A stretch of 64,000 bases of DNA from Mycolicibacterium mengxianglii (GCF_015710575.1 NZ_CP065373.1:2418001-2482000), one strand, 5' to 3'. Positions 12,488 through 21,481 are shown, counted from the stretch's first letter. Notes: generated from the sequence alone by a model not told the origin. Numbers and translations: made by a program.

Positions 12488-13633
12488 TCAGGTCTGATCC
12501 AGATCGGCGACGGCGGCGGCGAAACGTTCGCCGATGAGTTGGTGTGCGTCGGGGCCAGGGTGGAGATTGTCGGGAAGCGGCATCAGCGCGAAGTCTTCCG
12601 GGCCGTAAAGCTGCAGTCCGTCGAGATAACGCAGATGTGGATCGTCGCCAACGCGTTGATTCACCACGCCGGCCAGTTCATCGCGGGTGACGCTGAGGGT
12701 GAGCTTGCCCGCAGCCTCCTCGGCGGGGTCTCCGGTGGCCACGAAATTCATTGTTCCGCTGCTGAAGTCGGGGGCGAGCGGACCTGGTGTGTGCTCGTGG
12801 ATCGGGCAATATAACGCGGAGGCGACGATGATCGGTGTAGTGGGATGACCGTCGCGGATGGTGTCGAGAAATCCGTGCAGGGCGGGCCCGAGGGCACGAC
12901 GCCGCATGAGGTCGAGGTTGACGAGGTTGATGCCGAGTTTGATGCTGATGAGATCGGCCGGGATATCACGCATGGTGCGCGCGATGAACGGATCCAGCAG
13001 TGCAGACCCGCCCAGACCGAGGTTGATCAACTCGAGATCGCCGATGCCCGCGGCCACCGCGGGCCAGGTCCCGGTGGGGTGCAACGCGTTCGAACCGTGG
13101 CTGATGGAGCTGCCGTGATGGAGCCACACCCTACGACTGGAGGGGCTCGGCTGAATCGGCTGATCGCCGCGTAGGGCGACGAGTTCGGTGATCTCGTTGT
13201 GCGGCAACCAGATTTCCACCGTCTTGAGCCGATCGGGCAGATCGGCGAAACGAACGGTGCCGACCGGCCCAGGTTGCATCTCGGCTGTTCCGGTGGCGGC
13301 GTCCATCATCAGCACATTGCCTCCGGTCAGCGTGGCCTGGGCGCTGAGTTGACCGTCGACCAGCAGGTCGTAAATCCCGTCTGGACGCATCGGCAGACCC
13401 CGGTATGCCGGCCGGGTACGCAGCGCATCCAGCTCGATGACCGTGGACCGGGTTCGCAGCGCCAGGCGTACCCCGGCCGGCTGGGATTCGGCCATCGCCA
13501 GCTGAGGGTCCGAACATTGTGACCTCGCCCAGGCGGGCAGCCGGTGCGGCCTCAGTCCATGTGGGGTGGGTTCCAGTTCGAGGACCCCGCGTAGCAGGTC
13601 CATGGTGATCGGAACCGGGGACAAGGTTGGCAT
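12488..13633 (-). CDS. SGNH/GDSL-type hydrolase
   Basis: This 381-residue protein has an N-terminal beta-rich half (~1-185) and a C-terminal SGNH hydrolase domain (~190-381). Likely active-site elements are HHGSSISHG (Ser block), LGLGGSALL (Gly block), KLGIN (Asn block) and DNLHPGPDAH, which carries the Asp-x2-His pair near the end. Such enzymes cleave esters in lipids or sugars. No signal peptide is evident, so it is probably cytosolic. I chose ATG 13633, which has a purine stretch upstream (GAAAGAAC). The frame stays open far upstream but without family resemblance. The transcript would run from the DUF308 side, with a 190-base gap between. Confidence 0.8.
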   Translation of the reverse strand: MPTLSPVPITMDLLRGVLELEPTPHGLRPHRLPAWARSQCSDPQLAMAESQPAGVRLALRTRSTVIELDALRTRPAYRGLPMRPDGIYDLLVDGQLSAQATLTGGNVLMMDAATGTAEMQPGPVGTVRFADLPDRLKTVEIWLPHNEITELVALRGDQPIQPSPSSRRVWLHHGSSISHGSNALHPTGTWPAVAAGIGDLELINLGLGGSALLDPFIARTMRDIPADLISIKLGINLVNLDLMRRRALGPALHGFLDTIRDGHPTTPIIVASALYCPIHEHTPGPLAPDFSSGTMNFVATGDPAEEAAGKLTLSVTRDELAGVVNQRVGDDPHLRYLDGLQLYGPEDFALMPLPDNLHPGPDAHQLIGERFAAAVADLDQT

Positions 13634-13823
13634 TCGTGGTTCTTTCGTTCGGTTGGCGCCAAGGGCCGGGCCCGCGCGGTGATCATCGGATCCTACTGCG
13701 TCGCAGCGATATCCATGCCCGATGGAGGCGTTCGACGTCGTGATAACCGAAGAGTGCGGAGACCGATGAACGGGTTGCCCCAATTGAGCTCGACGACAAG
13801 GGTTCTGGTCGTCACCAAGACTG

Positions 13824-14423
13824 TCACTGGAGGGCTTCAGCGGTCGGTGTGCTGCGGCGGCGTGCGTTCGACACGGCCAGCCACGCTGCGGAGATGAGGA
13901 AGTACACAGCCCCGAACGCGGCGTAAGGAGCGATGTCAGCGATGCTCGGAACCGCGGGCCCACCGGCCTGCTTGAGCATGAGGCCGCCGACGAGGGCGGA
14001 CTGTGCGCCACTGAGAATCATCGGCCATTGCGCCCCAGAGGTTTTCCACCGGCGAACCGCCGTGGCGAGCTGGAGGAGACCCGACAGCGTTGCCCATACG
14101 CCGAATGCACCCAGCACCGCGTTCATGCCGATCATGAGCGCGATGGCGACCGCCACCGTCGTCACCCCGCTGACCACCGCATTGAGAGCCTGGGTGCGGT
14201 TGCGCTTGGCTCCGCCGTGGTACTGGGCGTCGAGCAGGTTGGCCGCGGCGTCCCAGGCTGGATAGAGGAGCAGTAGTGCGCCCGCCACCGCTGAGACGTT
14301 GGTGCCCACGATGAATGCGGCTGCCACCCAGATTCCCGAAACGGCTGCGCGCATCAGGTAATACGACTGCAGCCAGCGCGCCGCGCCGACGGAACCGGCC
14401 TTGCCCGACAAGTTTTCTGACAT
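13824..14423 (-). CDS. DUF308-type multi-span membrane protein
   Basis: This 199-residue protein has about six hydrophobic segments and conserved short turns such as YPAWDAAANLLDA. It looks like the HdeD/DUF308 group, small membrane proteins of unknown function that are often stress-linked in enterobacteria. It follows the TetR gene on the same strand with a 48-base gap and an AGGAGTG ribosome site, so it is likely co-transcribed and controlled by that repressor. No catalytic motif is seen. Confidence 0.65.
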   Translation of the reverse strand: MSENLSGKAGSVGAARWLQSYYLMRAAVSGIWVAAAFIVGTNVSAVAGALLLLYPAWDAAANLLDAQYHGGAKRNRTQALNAVVSGVTTVAVAIALMIGMNAVLGAFGVWATLSGLLQLATAVRRWKTSGAQWPMILSGAQSALVGGLMLKQAGGPAVPSIADIAPYAAFGAVYFLISAAWLAVSNARRRSTPTAEALQ

Positions 14424-14471
14424 GGGGCACTCCTAGGTTGGTGAGCTAGCTGGTGATAGAGCTCGAGTGAG

Positions 14472-15074
14472 CTATGCGCCGCGGCTGTTGTCGACCACGA
14501 GTCGGTCGATCAGGGTGGCGGTGATGACGCCGAACATCGCGGGATCGCCATAGGCCCGGGCCGACAGCATGGCGCCGTGCACCATCGCCATGACACTCTC
14601 CGCCTCGGCGCGGGCCGTGCCGACGATGGTCATGGTGCCTTGTTTTTCCCCGCGTTCCAGGACTGAAGTCAGCCATGCCGACAGGGCCCGGAAGTGCGCA
14701 CGCAGCTCCAGGGAGATCTCGTCGGGAAGTACCGGGATCTGGGTGGCCAGTAGCGCGCAAAGGCAGAAGCTGGTGGAGATTTCGCCGATGCACGACTCCC
14801 AGAAGCCGAGATAGGAGCGCAGCTGGTCTACCGGGTCAGGGGATTGACGTTCCATCTCGGCAATACCCGCTTCCACTTCTTGGCGGTAGCGCTGAACGAG
14901 GGTGCGGACCAGGTCGACCTTGGTGGGGAAGTGGTGGTGGATGCTGGCCTTGCGTATGCCCACCACGTCAGCGATGTCTGCGTAACTGAAGCCGTTGTAG
15001 CCGCCGGTGACGAGCAGGGTGCGGGCGCAACTGAGAATCTCGTCAGCGGTGGACACGGCGGCAGGCATGGCCAT
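14472..15074 (-). CDS. TetR/AcrR family regulator
   Basis: This is a 200-residue TetR-type repressor. The helix-turn-helix is at about 28-50 (FSYADIADVVGIRKASIHHH), and a ligand-binding helical domain follows. It carries no sign of transmembrane or catalytic parts. ATG codons at 15074 and 15068 are both possible. An inverted repeat (CTACC-TATT-GGTAG) lies directly upstream at 15079-15092, which is the expected place for autorepression. The downstream DUF308 gene would be in the same transcript. The ligand is unknown. Confidence 0.85.
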   Translation of the reverse strand: MAMPAAVSTADEILSCARTLLVTGGYNGFSYADIADVVGIRKASIHHHFPTKVDLVRTLVQRYRQEVEAGIAEMERQSPDPVDQLRSYLGFWESCIGEISTSFCLCALLATQIPVLPDEISLELRAHFRALSAWLTSVLERGEKQGTMTIVGTARAEAESVMAMVHGAMLSARAYGDPAMFGVITATLIDRLVVDNSRGA

Positions 15075-15078
15075 CAAC

Positions 15079-15092
15079 CTACCTATTGGTAG
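15079..15092. promoter_or_regulatory. Candidate TetR operator
   Basis: The perfect inverted repeat CTACC-TATT-GGTAG begins 5 bases upstream of the TetR start codon. A flanking CCTA/TAGG pair extends the symmetry imperfectly. Its position suggests autoregulation of the TetR/DUF308 transcript. Confidence 0.55.
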
Positions 15093-15264
15093 ATAGGCTG
15101 TCAACCCGTCTAGTGGGGGTTGGCGTTGCGGGATTTGTCGTCGAACCGGGCAGGGCGATGCGCACCACGGAACTCCGGCAATACGTTTCCGCCGAGGTGG
15201 TGGATCTGTGGGGATTTGACCCAGGCGTGTCCTAAACTGAGCGAGTGCACAGCATGGATCTGAC

Positions 15265-16155
15265 ATGAAGCCCGCCCCGTTCGCGTACCACCGCCCCTTT
15301 GATCTCGATGACGTGGTGGACCTGCTCGCCGAATACGACGGTGAGGCCAAGATCCTTGCCGGCGGGCAGAGCCTGACCCCGATGCTTGCGCTGCGGCTGG
15401 CCTACTTCGACAACCTCATCGATATCAGCCGGCTGCCTGAGCTGCAGGGCATCGAGCGGCGCGGCGACATGCTGCGCATCGGCGCGGGCACCACGCACGC
15501 CGCCGTCGGAGTGGACGCCGGTGCGCGGGCCGCTGTACCGCTGCTGTCTCAGGTGACCCCGTTCATCGGACACTTCCAGATCCGCAATCGCGGCACCTTC
15601 GGGGGCGCGGTGGCCCACGCCGATCCCGCAGGCGAATATCCGCTGGTGGCACTGACTCTGGATGCTTCGATGGAAGCCGCATCGAAGTCCGGCACCAGGA
15701 TGATCCCGGCGACCGACTTCTTCGCCGGCCTCTGGGAGACCGCGCTGGCACCCGACGAGGTGCTCACCGCCGTCGAGATCCCGCTGTGGAGAGGGCGGTG
15801 CGGCTACGGGTTTCATGAATTTGCCCGTCGCCACGGCGATTTCGCGATCGCCGGTGCCGCCGTCGCGGTACAGCTGGCCGACGACGGAAGAGTGCAACGT
15901 GCCTCGATAGGCCTGATGGGTCTGGGGTCCACGCCGTTGCGGGCGACGGCCGCCGAGCAGTTGGTCACCGGGGCGCCGGCGGCAGACCTCGACGCCGACG
16001 AGATCGGCCGGTCGGCGATGACCGGACTCGATGACGTTCCGGCCGACCTGCAGGGCTCGCCTGCGTACCGCACCAGGGTCGGTGCTGCCATGGTCGCGCG
16101 GGCCTGGGCAGACGCCATCATCGCCGCCGATCTGAAGGAGACAGTTGATGCATGA
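15265..16155 (+). CDS. Molybdenum hydroxylase FAD-binding subunit (CoxM-like)
   Basis: This is a 296-residue medium subunit of the xanthine dehydrogenase/CO dehydrogenase family, which passes electrons from the iron-sulphur subunit through FAD. The FAD-binding motif AGGQSLTPMLALRL sits near residue 32, and IRNRGTFGGAVAHADPAGE near residue 108 is the second FAD contact. The C-terminal domain is the usual CO_deh_flav_C type. Its stop overlaps the start region of the small subunit, so the two are translationally linked. The large subunit is not next to it but on the opposite strand beyond the small subunit, an unusual split. Confidence 0.9.
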   Translation: MKPAPFAYHRPFDLDDVVDLLAEYDGEAKILAGGQSLTPMLALRLAYFDNLIDISRLPELQGIERRGDMLRIGAGTTHAAVGVDAGARAAVPLLSQVTPFIGHFQIRNRGTFGGAVAHADPAGEYPLVALTLDASMEAASKSGTRMIPATDFFAGLWETALAPDEVLTAVEIPLWRGRCGYGFHEFARRHGDFAIAGAAVAVQLADDGRVQRASIGLMGLGSTPLRATAAEQLVTGAPAADLDADEIGRSAMTGLDDVPADLQGSPAYRTRVGAAMVARAWADAIIAADLKETVDA

Positions 16156-16690
16156 GATGCCGGTAGAGCTGACGGTCAACGGCCGCCCCGTTGAGGCTGT
16201 GGTAGAGCCTCGGGTCACCCTGGCCGACTTTCTGCGGGAGCGCTGCGGACTGACCGGGACCCATCTGGGCTGTGAGCACGGCGCCTGCGGTGCCTGCACC
16301 GTGTGGTTGGGCGGCCAGGCCGTGCGCGGCTGTCTGGTGTTCGCGGTGCAAGCCGACGGCATGGCCGTCGACACCGTCGAGGGCGTCGCCGCCGCAGATG
16401 GCGTCCTGTCGCCGGTGCAGACGGCGATGCGGGAGTGCCACGCTCTGCAATGTGGTTTCTGCACACCAGGTTTCGTCATGTCGATCACCGCGCTGCTGCG
16501 CGACAACCCAGCGCCCACCGACGATGAGATCCGGGAGGGGTTGTCAGGCAACTTCTGCCGCTGCACCGGCTATCAGGGCATCGTCAACGCCGTGCACCGT
16601 GCCGCCGAACTCATCGAGCAGGGCGGCACGCTGCAGGCGCCGGTGCCGAACGGTCAGGCGCCGGCCGAGGTGGGCACCACGATCACGTAG
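16148..16690 (+). CDS. Molybdenum hydroxylase 2Fe-2S subunit (CoxS-like)
   Basis: This ~180-residue small subunit holds two [2Fe-2S] clusters. The plant-ferredoxin-type cluster cysteines are in GCEHGACGACTVW plus a later GC, and the helical-domain cluster is in CGFCTPG and CRCTGY. It transfers electrons from the molybdenum subunit to the FAD subunit. ATG at 16148 or 16157 is possible, both overlapping or abutting the end of the FAD-subunit gene. The 3' end overlaps the convergent CoxG-like gene by 37 bases, so transcripts from the two halves of the locus collide here. Confidence 0.92.
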   Translation: MHEMPVELTVNGRPVEAVVEPRVTLADFLRERCGLTGTHLGCEHGACGACTVWLGGQAVRGCLVFAVQADGMAVDTVEGVAAADGVLSPVQTAMRECHALQCGFCTPGFVMSITALLRDNPAPTDDEIREGLSGNFCRCTGYQGIVNAVHRAAELIEQGGTLQAPVPNGQAPAEVGTTIT

Positions 16691-17343
16691 GGCTTACGAC
16701 GGCCGCCGAACAACGAGCCGATCAGCAGGCCGGCGGCCAACCCGGCCGCCACAGGGAGCGCTCGCTTGGCCAGCGGGGCGGCGATCACCGAGAACAGGTC
16801 AAGCGACGCGGCGTCCTGCGTGGGCGCCTGCACAGCGGCCGGCGACGCTGCCGACGCTGCTGACGCTGCCGCGGGCTCGGCACTCGCAGGTGCCGCGCCT
16901 CCGGAGAGCAGGTCGGCTTCCAGGCGTTCGGCGAACTGACCGATCAATTTGCCTGCCACATCGGCGAGCACGCCGCGACCGAACTGCGCAGCCTTACCCG
17001 AGATGGTCAGATCGGTGGTCAGCACGCAGGCCGTCGAGTCGCCCTCGTCCTTGAGTTCGGCGGTGACGACGGCCGCGGCATTGCCCTGTCCGCGGGTTTC
17101 CTTGCCGACAGCCTTGATGACCGCGCGATGGGCGTTGTCGTCCTTCTCTTTGAACTCCGCGTTGCCCTGATACTGCACGGTGATCGGGCCGACTTTGACC
17201 TTGACCGCACCGGTGAAGGCGTCACCGTCCACCGACAGCAGTTGCGCACCGGGAATGCACGGTGCGATCCGTTCGACGTCAGTCAGCACAGTCCAGGCCT
17301 TGTCGATAGGCACCGCAACCCGAAATTCGTTGACCAGCTCCAT
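16654..17343 (-). CDS. CoxG-like SRPBCC protein with C-terminal membrane anchor
   Basis: This 229-residue protein has an SRPBCC/CoxG domain (~1-150: MELVNEFRVAVPIDKAW, then RIAPCIPGAQ), an Ala/Pro/Ser-rich linker (~152-185), and a hydrophobic C-terminus (ALPVAAGLAAGLLIGSLFGG) followed by basic residues. CoxG in carboxydotrophs helps place the molybdenum enzyme at the membrane, and this architecture fits the same role here. It lies 10 bases downstream of the large-subunit gene in the same transcript. It converges on the small-subunit gene with a 37-base overlap. Confidence 0.88.
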   Translation of the reverse strand: MELVNEFRVAVPIDKAWTVLTDVERIAPCIPGAQLLSVDGDAFTGAVKVKVGPITVQYQGNAEFKEKDDNAHRAVIKAVGKETRGQGNAAAVVTAELKDEGDSTACVLTTDLTISGKAAQFGRGVLADVAGKLIGQFAERLEADLLSGGAAPASAEPAAASAASAASPAAVQAPTQDAASLDLFSVIAAPLAKRALPVAAGLAAGLLIGSLFGGRRKPYVIVVPTSAGA

Positions 17344-17353
17344 ATTTGAGTCC

Positions 17354-19723
17354 TTACCTGTTCGCTTCGAGCAGTTCGACGATGGCGGCGGGCGTGGCGG
17401 GTAGCCGGGTCACGTACACCCCCAGCGGAGCCAGGGCATCGTTGACGGCATTGATCACCGCAGGCGTCGCGCCGATCGCGCCGCCTTCGCCGCAGCCCTT
17501 GTAGCCGCCCACGCCCGGGCCCGGGATCTCCACGTGGCCGTACTCGATGGCCGGCACCTCGGTGGCCGTAGGCAGTAGGTAGTCCACGAACGTCGACGAC
17601 AGCGGAGTGCCATCGTCGTCGTAGGCCAGGCATTCCAGCAGGGCGCCGCCGATGCCCTGGACGGTCCCGCCGGCGATCTGCCCCTCCACGACGTTCGGAT
17701 TGATCATCGGGCCGACATCCTCGCTGACGATGTAGCGCGTCAATGTCACGTGTCCGGTCTGCACGTCCACCTCGCACGTGCAGGCGTGGGTTGCGTTGGC
17801 CCAGTGGATCATTGCCTCCATGGAGGAGGAGAACCGCGCTGTGGCCTCGAGTGCGGCCGATGTACCCGGCGGCAGCTGTTGGGGCTCGTAATAGGCGCGG
17901 TAGGCCAGTTCGGCGAACGTCACCCGTTTGGTCGGATCCGAACGCACGCTCGCCGCCGAACCCGCCAGGGTGATCGCATCGGTGTCGACACCGAGCCGGT
18001 GTGCTGCCATCGCCACGATCTGGTTGCGCAGTATCGTGCCGGCCTCGTTGACCGCCCCGGCCGTCATCGGCCCGCTGCGGCTGCCCTGGGTCCCGGCGCC
18101 GTACGGGGTGACCGCGGTGTCGCCCTGGATGGTCGACACGTCTTCGATGTCGGCACCCAATACGTCGGCGGTCAGCTGAATCACGGTGGTTTCCAAGCTG
18201 TTTCCGGTCGAACCACCGTTGACATAGACATTGATCTTGCCGGTGGGTTCCATTCGCATGGTGCAACCCTCGGTCGCAAGGTGGCCCGTCGCCGCACCGG
18301 TCGGCTCGATATAGGCGGAGAACCCGAGCCCGATGTAACGGCCCTGTGCCAGCGCTTCGGCCTGTTCCTTGCGGAATCCCTCCAGATCGAGGATCTTGAC
18401 CGCCTGCTCCAACGTATCGGCCGGCGCCACATGGGAGTACGGCATGCCATTGGCGTTGAAGTAAGGCATCTCGTCGCCGCGCAGGATGTTGCGCCGGCGC
18501 AGCTCAACGGGGTCCATGTCCATCTTGCGGGCCGCGATGTCCAGCAGAATCTCCCGCGACAGCGTCTCGTACTGCCACGGGCCGCGGTAGGCCACCAACC
18601 CTGCGGTATTGGAGAACACCGTCTTGTAGTCGAAGCTGGCTTTGGGCACCCGGTAGGGGCCGGGGAAGAACATGCCGATGGCGGCGGTGGTCAGCACCGG
18701 GTACGGGGTGGGGTAGGCGCCGATGTCCTGGGCGAACTTGATGTCGGCGGCCAGAATGGTGCCCTCGTCGTCGAACGCCATCCGAACGGTGCCGTCGACG
18801 TGGCGGGCCTGCCCACCGGCCATCAGGTTCTCGCGCCGGTCCTCGATCCACTTCAGTGGGCCGGGGACCTTGCGCGCGGCCAGCATGATGCACATGTCCT
18901 CGCGCAACGGCACCACCTTCTGGCCGAACCCGCCTCCGGTGTCGCGCATGATGACGCGCACCTTCTGCGCCGGCAGGCCGAGCAGGCGCGCAGCGAATGC
19001 CCGCAACTCGTGGGGAGTCTGGCTCGACGCCCAGATGGTCAACTCCTGGGAGGCGGCCTCCCATTCGACGACCATGCCGCGGGTCTCGATGGGCACGGGC
19101 ACGTAGGTCTGCTGGTAGACGTTCTCGGAGACGACGTGTGCGGCGTTGGCGAACACCTCTTCATCGGGCGGGGCGCCGGCCATACCGCCGGCCACATTGT
19201 CGGGATAGGCATCGTGGACGGTGGTGCCGTCCTCGAGTGCGCGACGTTCGGCTGTGGTGAAGTCGGCGATCGCCGGTAACGGCTCGTAGTCGACGTCGAC
19301 ACGTTCGATGGCGTCCTCGGCGAGGTACCGGTTCTCGGCGATCACCAGGGCCACCGGGTCGCCGACGAACTTCACCTCACCTTCGGCCAGCGGCGGCCGC
19401 GGCGTGTCCGGGACGTCCTTGCCCGCGACCGCGTGCCAGGCCTCTTTGACCTCAGGGTTGAGGTCAGTGGCGGTGAGTACTGCGAGCACGCCCGGCATGG
19501 CCAGTGCGGCAGTGGCATCGATGCCGGTGATCGTCGCCCGGGCGAACGGGCTGCGCACGAAGCAGGCGTGCAACATGCCAGGCCGGGTCACGTCGTCGAC
19601 GAAGGTGCCGTGACCTGTCAGCAGTCGGGTGTCCTCCACCCGGGCCACCCGGGTACCGGCGTAGCGCGCCGTCACCGTCTCGTGGGTGGGCTTCTTCTCC
19701 TCGACAGGCACTGTCTCGGTCAT
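17354..19723 (-). CDS. Molybdenum hydroxylase large subunit (CoxL/XdhA-like), not canonical CODH
   Basis: This 789-residue molybdopterin-binding subunit starts with RYAGTRVARVEDTRLLTGHG and has the usual order of parts, including DTGGGFGQKV and a C-terminal GCGEGGAIGATPAV. The glutamate in GEGG is the catalytic base of the family. The active-site loop reads AYRGPWQ (residues 378-384), unlike AYxCSFR of form I CO dehydrogenase or AYRGAGR of form II, so true CO oxidation is unlikely. Aldehyde, heterocycle or aromatic hydroxylation is more plausible. It is followed at 10 bases by the CoxG-like gene and preceded by a TetR gene on the same strand. Confidence 0.9.
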   Translation of the reverse strand: MTETVPVEEKKPTHETVTARYAGTRVARVEDTRLLTGHGTFVDDVTRPGMLHACFVRSPFARATITGIDATAALAMPGVLAVLTATDLNPEVKEAWHAVAGKDVPDTPRPPLAEGEVKFVGDPVALVIAENRYLAEDAIERVDVDYEPLPAIADFTTAERRALEDGTTVHDAYPDNVAGGMAGAPPDEEVFANAAHVVSENVYQQTYVPVPIETRGMVVEWEAASQELTIWASSQTPHELRAFAARLLGLPAQKVRVIMRDTGGGFGQKVVPLREDMCIMLAARKVPGPLKWIEDRRENLMAGGQARHVDGTVRMAFDDEGTILAADIKFAQDIGAYPTPYPVLTTAAIGMFFPGPYRVPKASFDYKTVFSNTAGLVAYRGPWQYETLSREILLDIAARKMDMDPVELRRRNILRGDEMPYFNANGMPYSHVAPADTLEQAVKILDLEGFRKEQAEALAQGRYIGLGFSAYIEPTGAATGHLATEGCTMRMEPTGKINVYVNGGSTGNSLETTVIQLTADVLGADIEDVSTIQGDTAVTPYGAGTQGSRSGPMTAGAVNEAGTILRNQIVAMAAHRLGVDTDAITLAGSAASVRSDPTKRVTFAELAYRAYYEPQQLPPGTSAALEATARFSSSMEAMIHWANATHACTCEVDVQTGHVTLTRYIVSEDVGPMINPNVVEGQIAGGTVQGIGGALLECLAYDDDGTPLSSTFVDYLLPTATEVPAIEYGHVEIPGPGVGGYKGCGEGGAIGATPAVINAVNDALAPLGVYVTRLPATPAAIVELLEANR

Positions 19724-19744
19724 CGACGGTCGCTCCCCTCAGAA

Positions 19745-19764
19745 CGCTAAGCAGTCGCTCAGCG
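19745..19764. promoter_or_regulatory. Candidate operator before the large-subunit gene
   Basis: An inverted repeat, CGCTAAGC-AGTC-GCTCAGCG (one mismatch), lies 22 bases upstream of the large-subunit start, between it and the TetR gene. It is a reasonable binding site for that TetR. No second copy was found, so support is modest. Confidence 0.4.
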
Positions 19765-19817
19765 GACACACTACTAGGGGTGCTGCGGCCCGTACAGCAG
19801 GCGCGAAGAAGGAAAAA

Positions 19818-20375
19818 TCAGTCGTTCTGGGGTTTGAGTCCGACTGCGTGGCGCAGCTGGGCCAGGAACTCGGCGTCGTCATCGCTGCGGACGATGTAAT
19901 GGCACACGGCCACCCGGGTCGCCGTGGCCGCGGCCACGGCGGCGCGCGACGGGGGGAGCAGCAGTTCGAGGCGTTCCCGCATGATCGGGATGACATGGGC
20001 CATCCGTTTGATGACGTGGCCGGGTTCGATGTCGATCATCCGCACACCCGAATAGGAGTGCTGGTAGTCGACGATGAACCGCAGTGCCGCGTCCAGGCGC
20101 TCGCTGCCGCGCAGCCCCTGGGTGGCATTGGCGATCCCGCGATCAAATGCCTCCCGCTCCCACTGACCGAACGCGTCGAGCAGGTCTTCTTTGGAGGCGA
20201 ACCACCGGTAGAGCGTCGGGCGTGATACCCCGGCCTGTAGGGCCACCTCTGACAGGCTGAGCTTGGACATGCCGTTGCGGGCAAGAACCTCTGCGGTGGC
20301 CGCCAGAATCCGGTCGCTCGTCGTCGGGTCGGCGTCAGTGTCCGCGGGGCCGAGCTCTTGTTGTCGTGGTGCCAC
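19818..20375 (-). CDS. TetR family regulator
   Basis: This 185-residue TetR repressor has its helix-turn-helix around residues 38-60 (LSEVALQAGVSRPTLYRWF), and a divergent helical ligand domain follows. I chose GTG at 20375 because the residues upstream in the open frame are Arg/Gly-rich and unlike a regulator. It is located 94 bases upstream of the molybdenum hydroxylase large-subunit gene on the same strand, so it probably controls that transcript. An inverted repeat in the gap (19745-19764) is the candidate site. Confidence 0.82.
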   Translation of the reverse strand: MAPRQQELGPADTDADPTTSDRILAATAEVLARNGMSKLSLSEVALQAGVSRPTLYRWFASKEDLLDAFGQWEREAFDRGIANATQGLRGSERLDAALRFIVDYQHSYSGVRMIDIEPGHVIKRMAHVIPIMRERLELLLPPSRAAVAAATATRVAVCHYIVRSDDDAEFLAQLRHAVGLKPQND

Positions 20376-20588
20376 ATCGGAATGGTAGTCGCGAAGGGGC
20401 CTGTGGCCTGCGTTACAGCACCGATACGTACCGCGGCCGGGGGCGCGGGCGGTCCGGAGGGGCGCGCCCTTGATCATCTGGGATAACCTACGTCCATTGC
20501 AACAGATGTCTCGCGGGTTCAGAGCGCAGCCGGCGAGCTATCCGTGTGGTCCGGGCGGACCGGTACCGCGCAAACAGTGAGGTGAATT

Positions 20589-20975
20589 TTGTCCGAACAG
20601 CAAAAGCTCGTCAACGAGTCCACAGGCCCGGTGGCGTGCGTCGTCAGTGAAGAGTGGGTCGGCCGGGTTGCGGTGCTGTCCGTCTCCGGAGTTGTCGACA
20701 TGTTGACGGCGCCGCAGCTTGAAGAAGCCATCACGGCCTCGCTGAGCAAGACACCCACCGCTCTGGTGGTCGATCTGACCGACGTCGAGTTCCTGGCCTC
20801 AGCGGGGATGGGCGTTCTGGTGGGTGCGCATGACCAGCTGCCTGAGAACGTCAAATTCGCAGTCGTAGCCGATGGCCCGGTCACCAGTCGACCGCTGAAG
20901 CTGGTCGGCATCGCCGACATCATCGACCTCTTCCAAACCCGGGACGAAGCGCTCGCGAACTCGATGCGTGAGTAG
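20589..20975 (+). CDS. STAS-domain anti-sigma factor antagonist
   Basis: This 128-residue protein has a single STAS domain (~22-120), like RsbV/RsfA/RsfB partners of mycobacterial SigF. The phosphoacceptor serine is expected at Ser71 in FLASAGMGVLV. In this family the unphosphorylated form binds an anti-sigma kinase and frees a sigma factor. TTG at 20589 is the start: GAGGTGA lies 7 bases upstream and no ATG fits. The next gene, 29 bases downstream, encodes a likely partner kinase. No sigma factor gene is in the window. Confidence 0.88.
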   Translation: MSEQQKLVNESTGPVACVVSEEWVGRVAVLSVSGVVDMLTAPQLEEAITASLSKTPTALVVDLTDVEFLASAGMGVLVGAHDQLPENVKFAVVADGPVTSRPLKLVGIADIIDLFQTRDEALANSMRE

Positions 20976-21004
20976 CGGAGAAATCGGGTAGCCCCACCTC
21001 TGCC

Positions 21005-21481
21005 ATGACGAAGACCAATGACGCCGTACCCCCCGACTCGGATGTGTTTTTGCGCGCGGGCGTGGTGGCGGAACCGGTCAACGTCGCCCGGCTCCGCGAA
21101 GAGTTGGAGCAGTGGTTGCGGAGGCATTTCGCACTCGACGCCCTGCGGCTCAACGATCTGGTCCTGGCCGTCAATGAGGCGCTGGCCAATGTCGCCGAGT
21201 TTGCCTATCGTCATGCCGACGAGCCGGGCCCGGTAGACCTGCGCGCCGACTACGAGAAGTCGGGATCAGTTCTGACCATCACCGTGGCCGATCGCGGAAC
21301 CTGGCGTGATTCCTCTGAACGTGAGCCCAAGCGCACGCGGGGGAGGGGAATCCCGCTCATGGAAGCGTTGGCCGATGAGGTCGGTATCGATGCCGCCGGA
21401 CACGGGACGACCGTGCTGATGCGGTTCTGCAATCTGGCTCTGAGTGGGGTCCGCAGTGGCGACGAGGTTCCCACCGCGTAG
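21005..21481 (+). CDS. RsbW-like anti-sigma factor kinase (GHKL ATPase)
   Basis: This 158-residue protein carries a histidine-kinase-like ATPase fold. The N box is NEALANVAEFAY (~60), the G1 box is DRGTW (~97), and the G2-like GRGIPLMEALAD (~113) is followed by a GHGTTV segment. Such proteins phosphorylate STAS antagonists and sequester sigma factors. It lies 29 bases downstream of the STAS gene on the same strand, making a probable two-gene partner-switching module. Whether its target is SigF or another sigma factor cannot be told here. Confidence 0.85.
   Translation: MTKTNDAVPPDSDVFLRAGVVAEPVNVARLREELEQWLRRHFALDALRLNDLVLAVNEALANVAEFAYRHADEPGPVDLRADYEKSGSVLTITVADRGTWRDSSEREPKRTRGRGIPLMEALADEVGIDAAGHGTTVLMRFCNLALSGVRSGDEVPTA

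Noticed and set aside
12176..12814. Plus-strand ORF of 212 codons across the SOS-box region and the end of the SGNH gene
   Set aside because: Only its first part after 12299 resembles a protein family; the rest is antisense to a well supported SGNH hydrolase and Arg-rich, as expected for a shadow frame.
17354..19723. Assignment as aerobic carbon monoxide dehydrogenase
   Set aside because: The active-site loop AYRGPWQ lacks the cysteine of form I CO dehydrogenase and differs from form II; CoxG presence alone does not prove CO oxidation.
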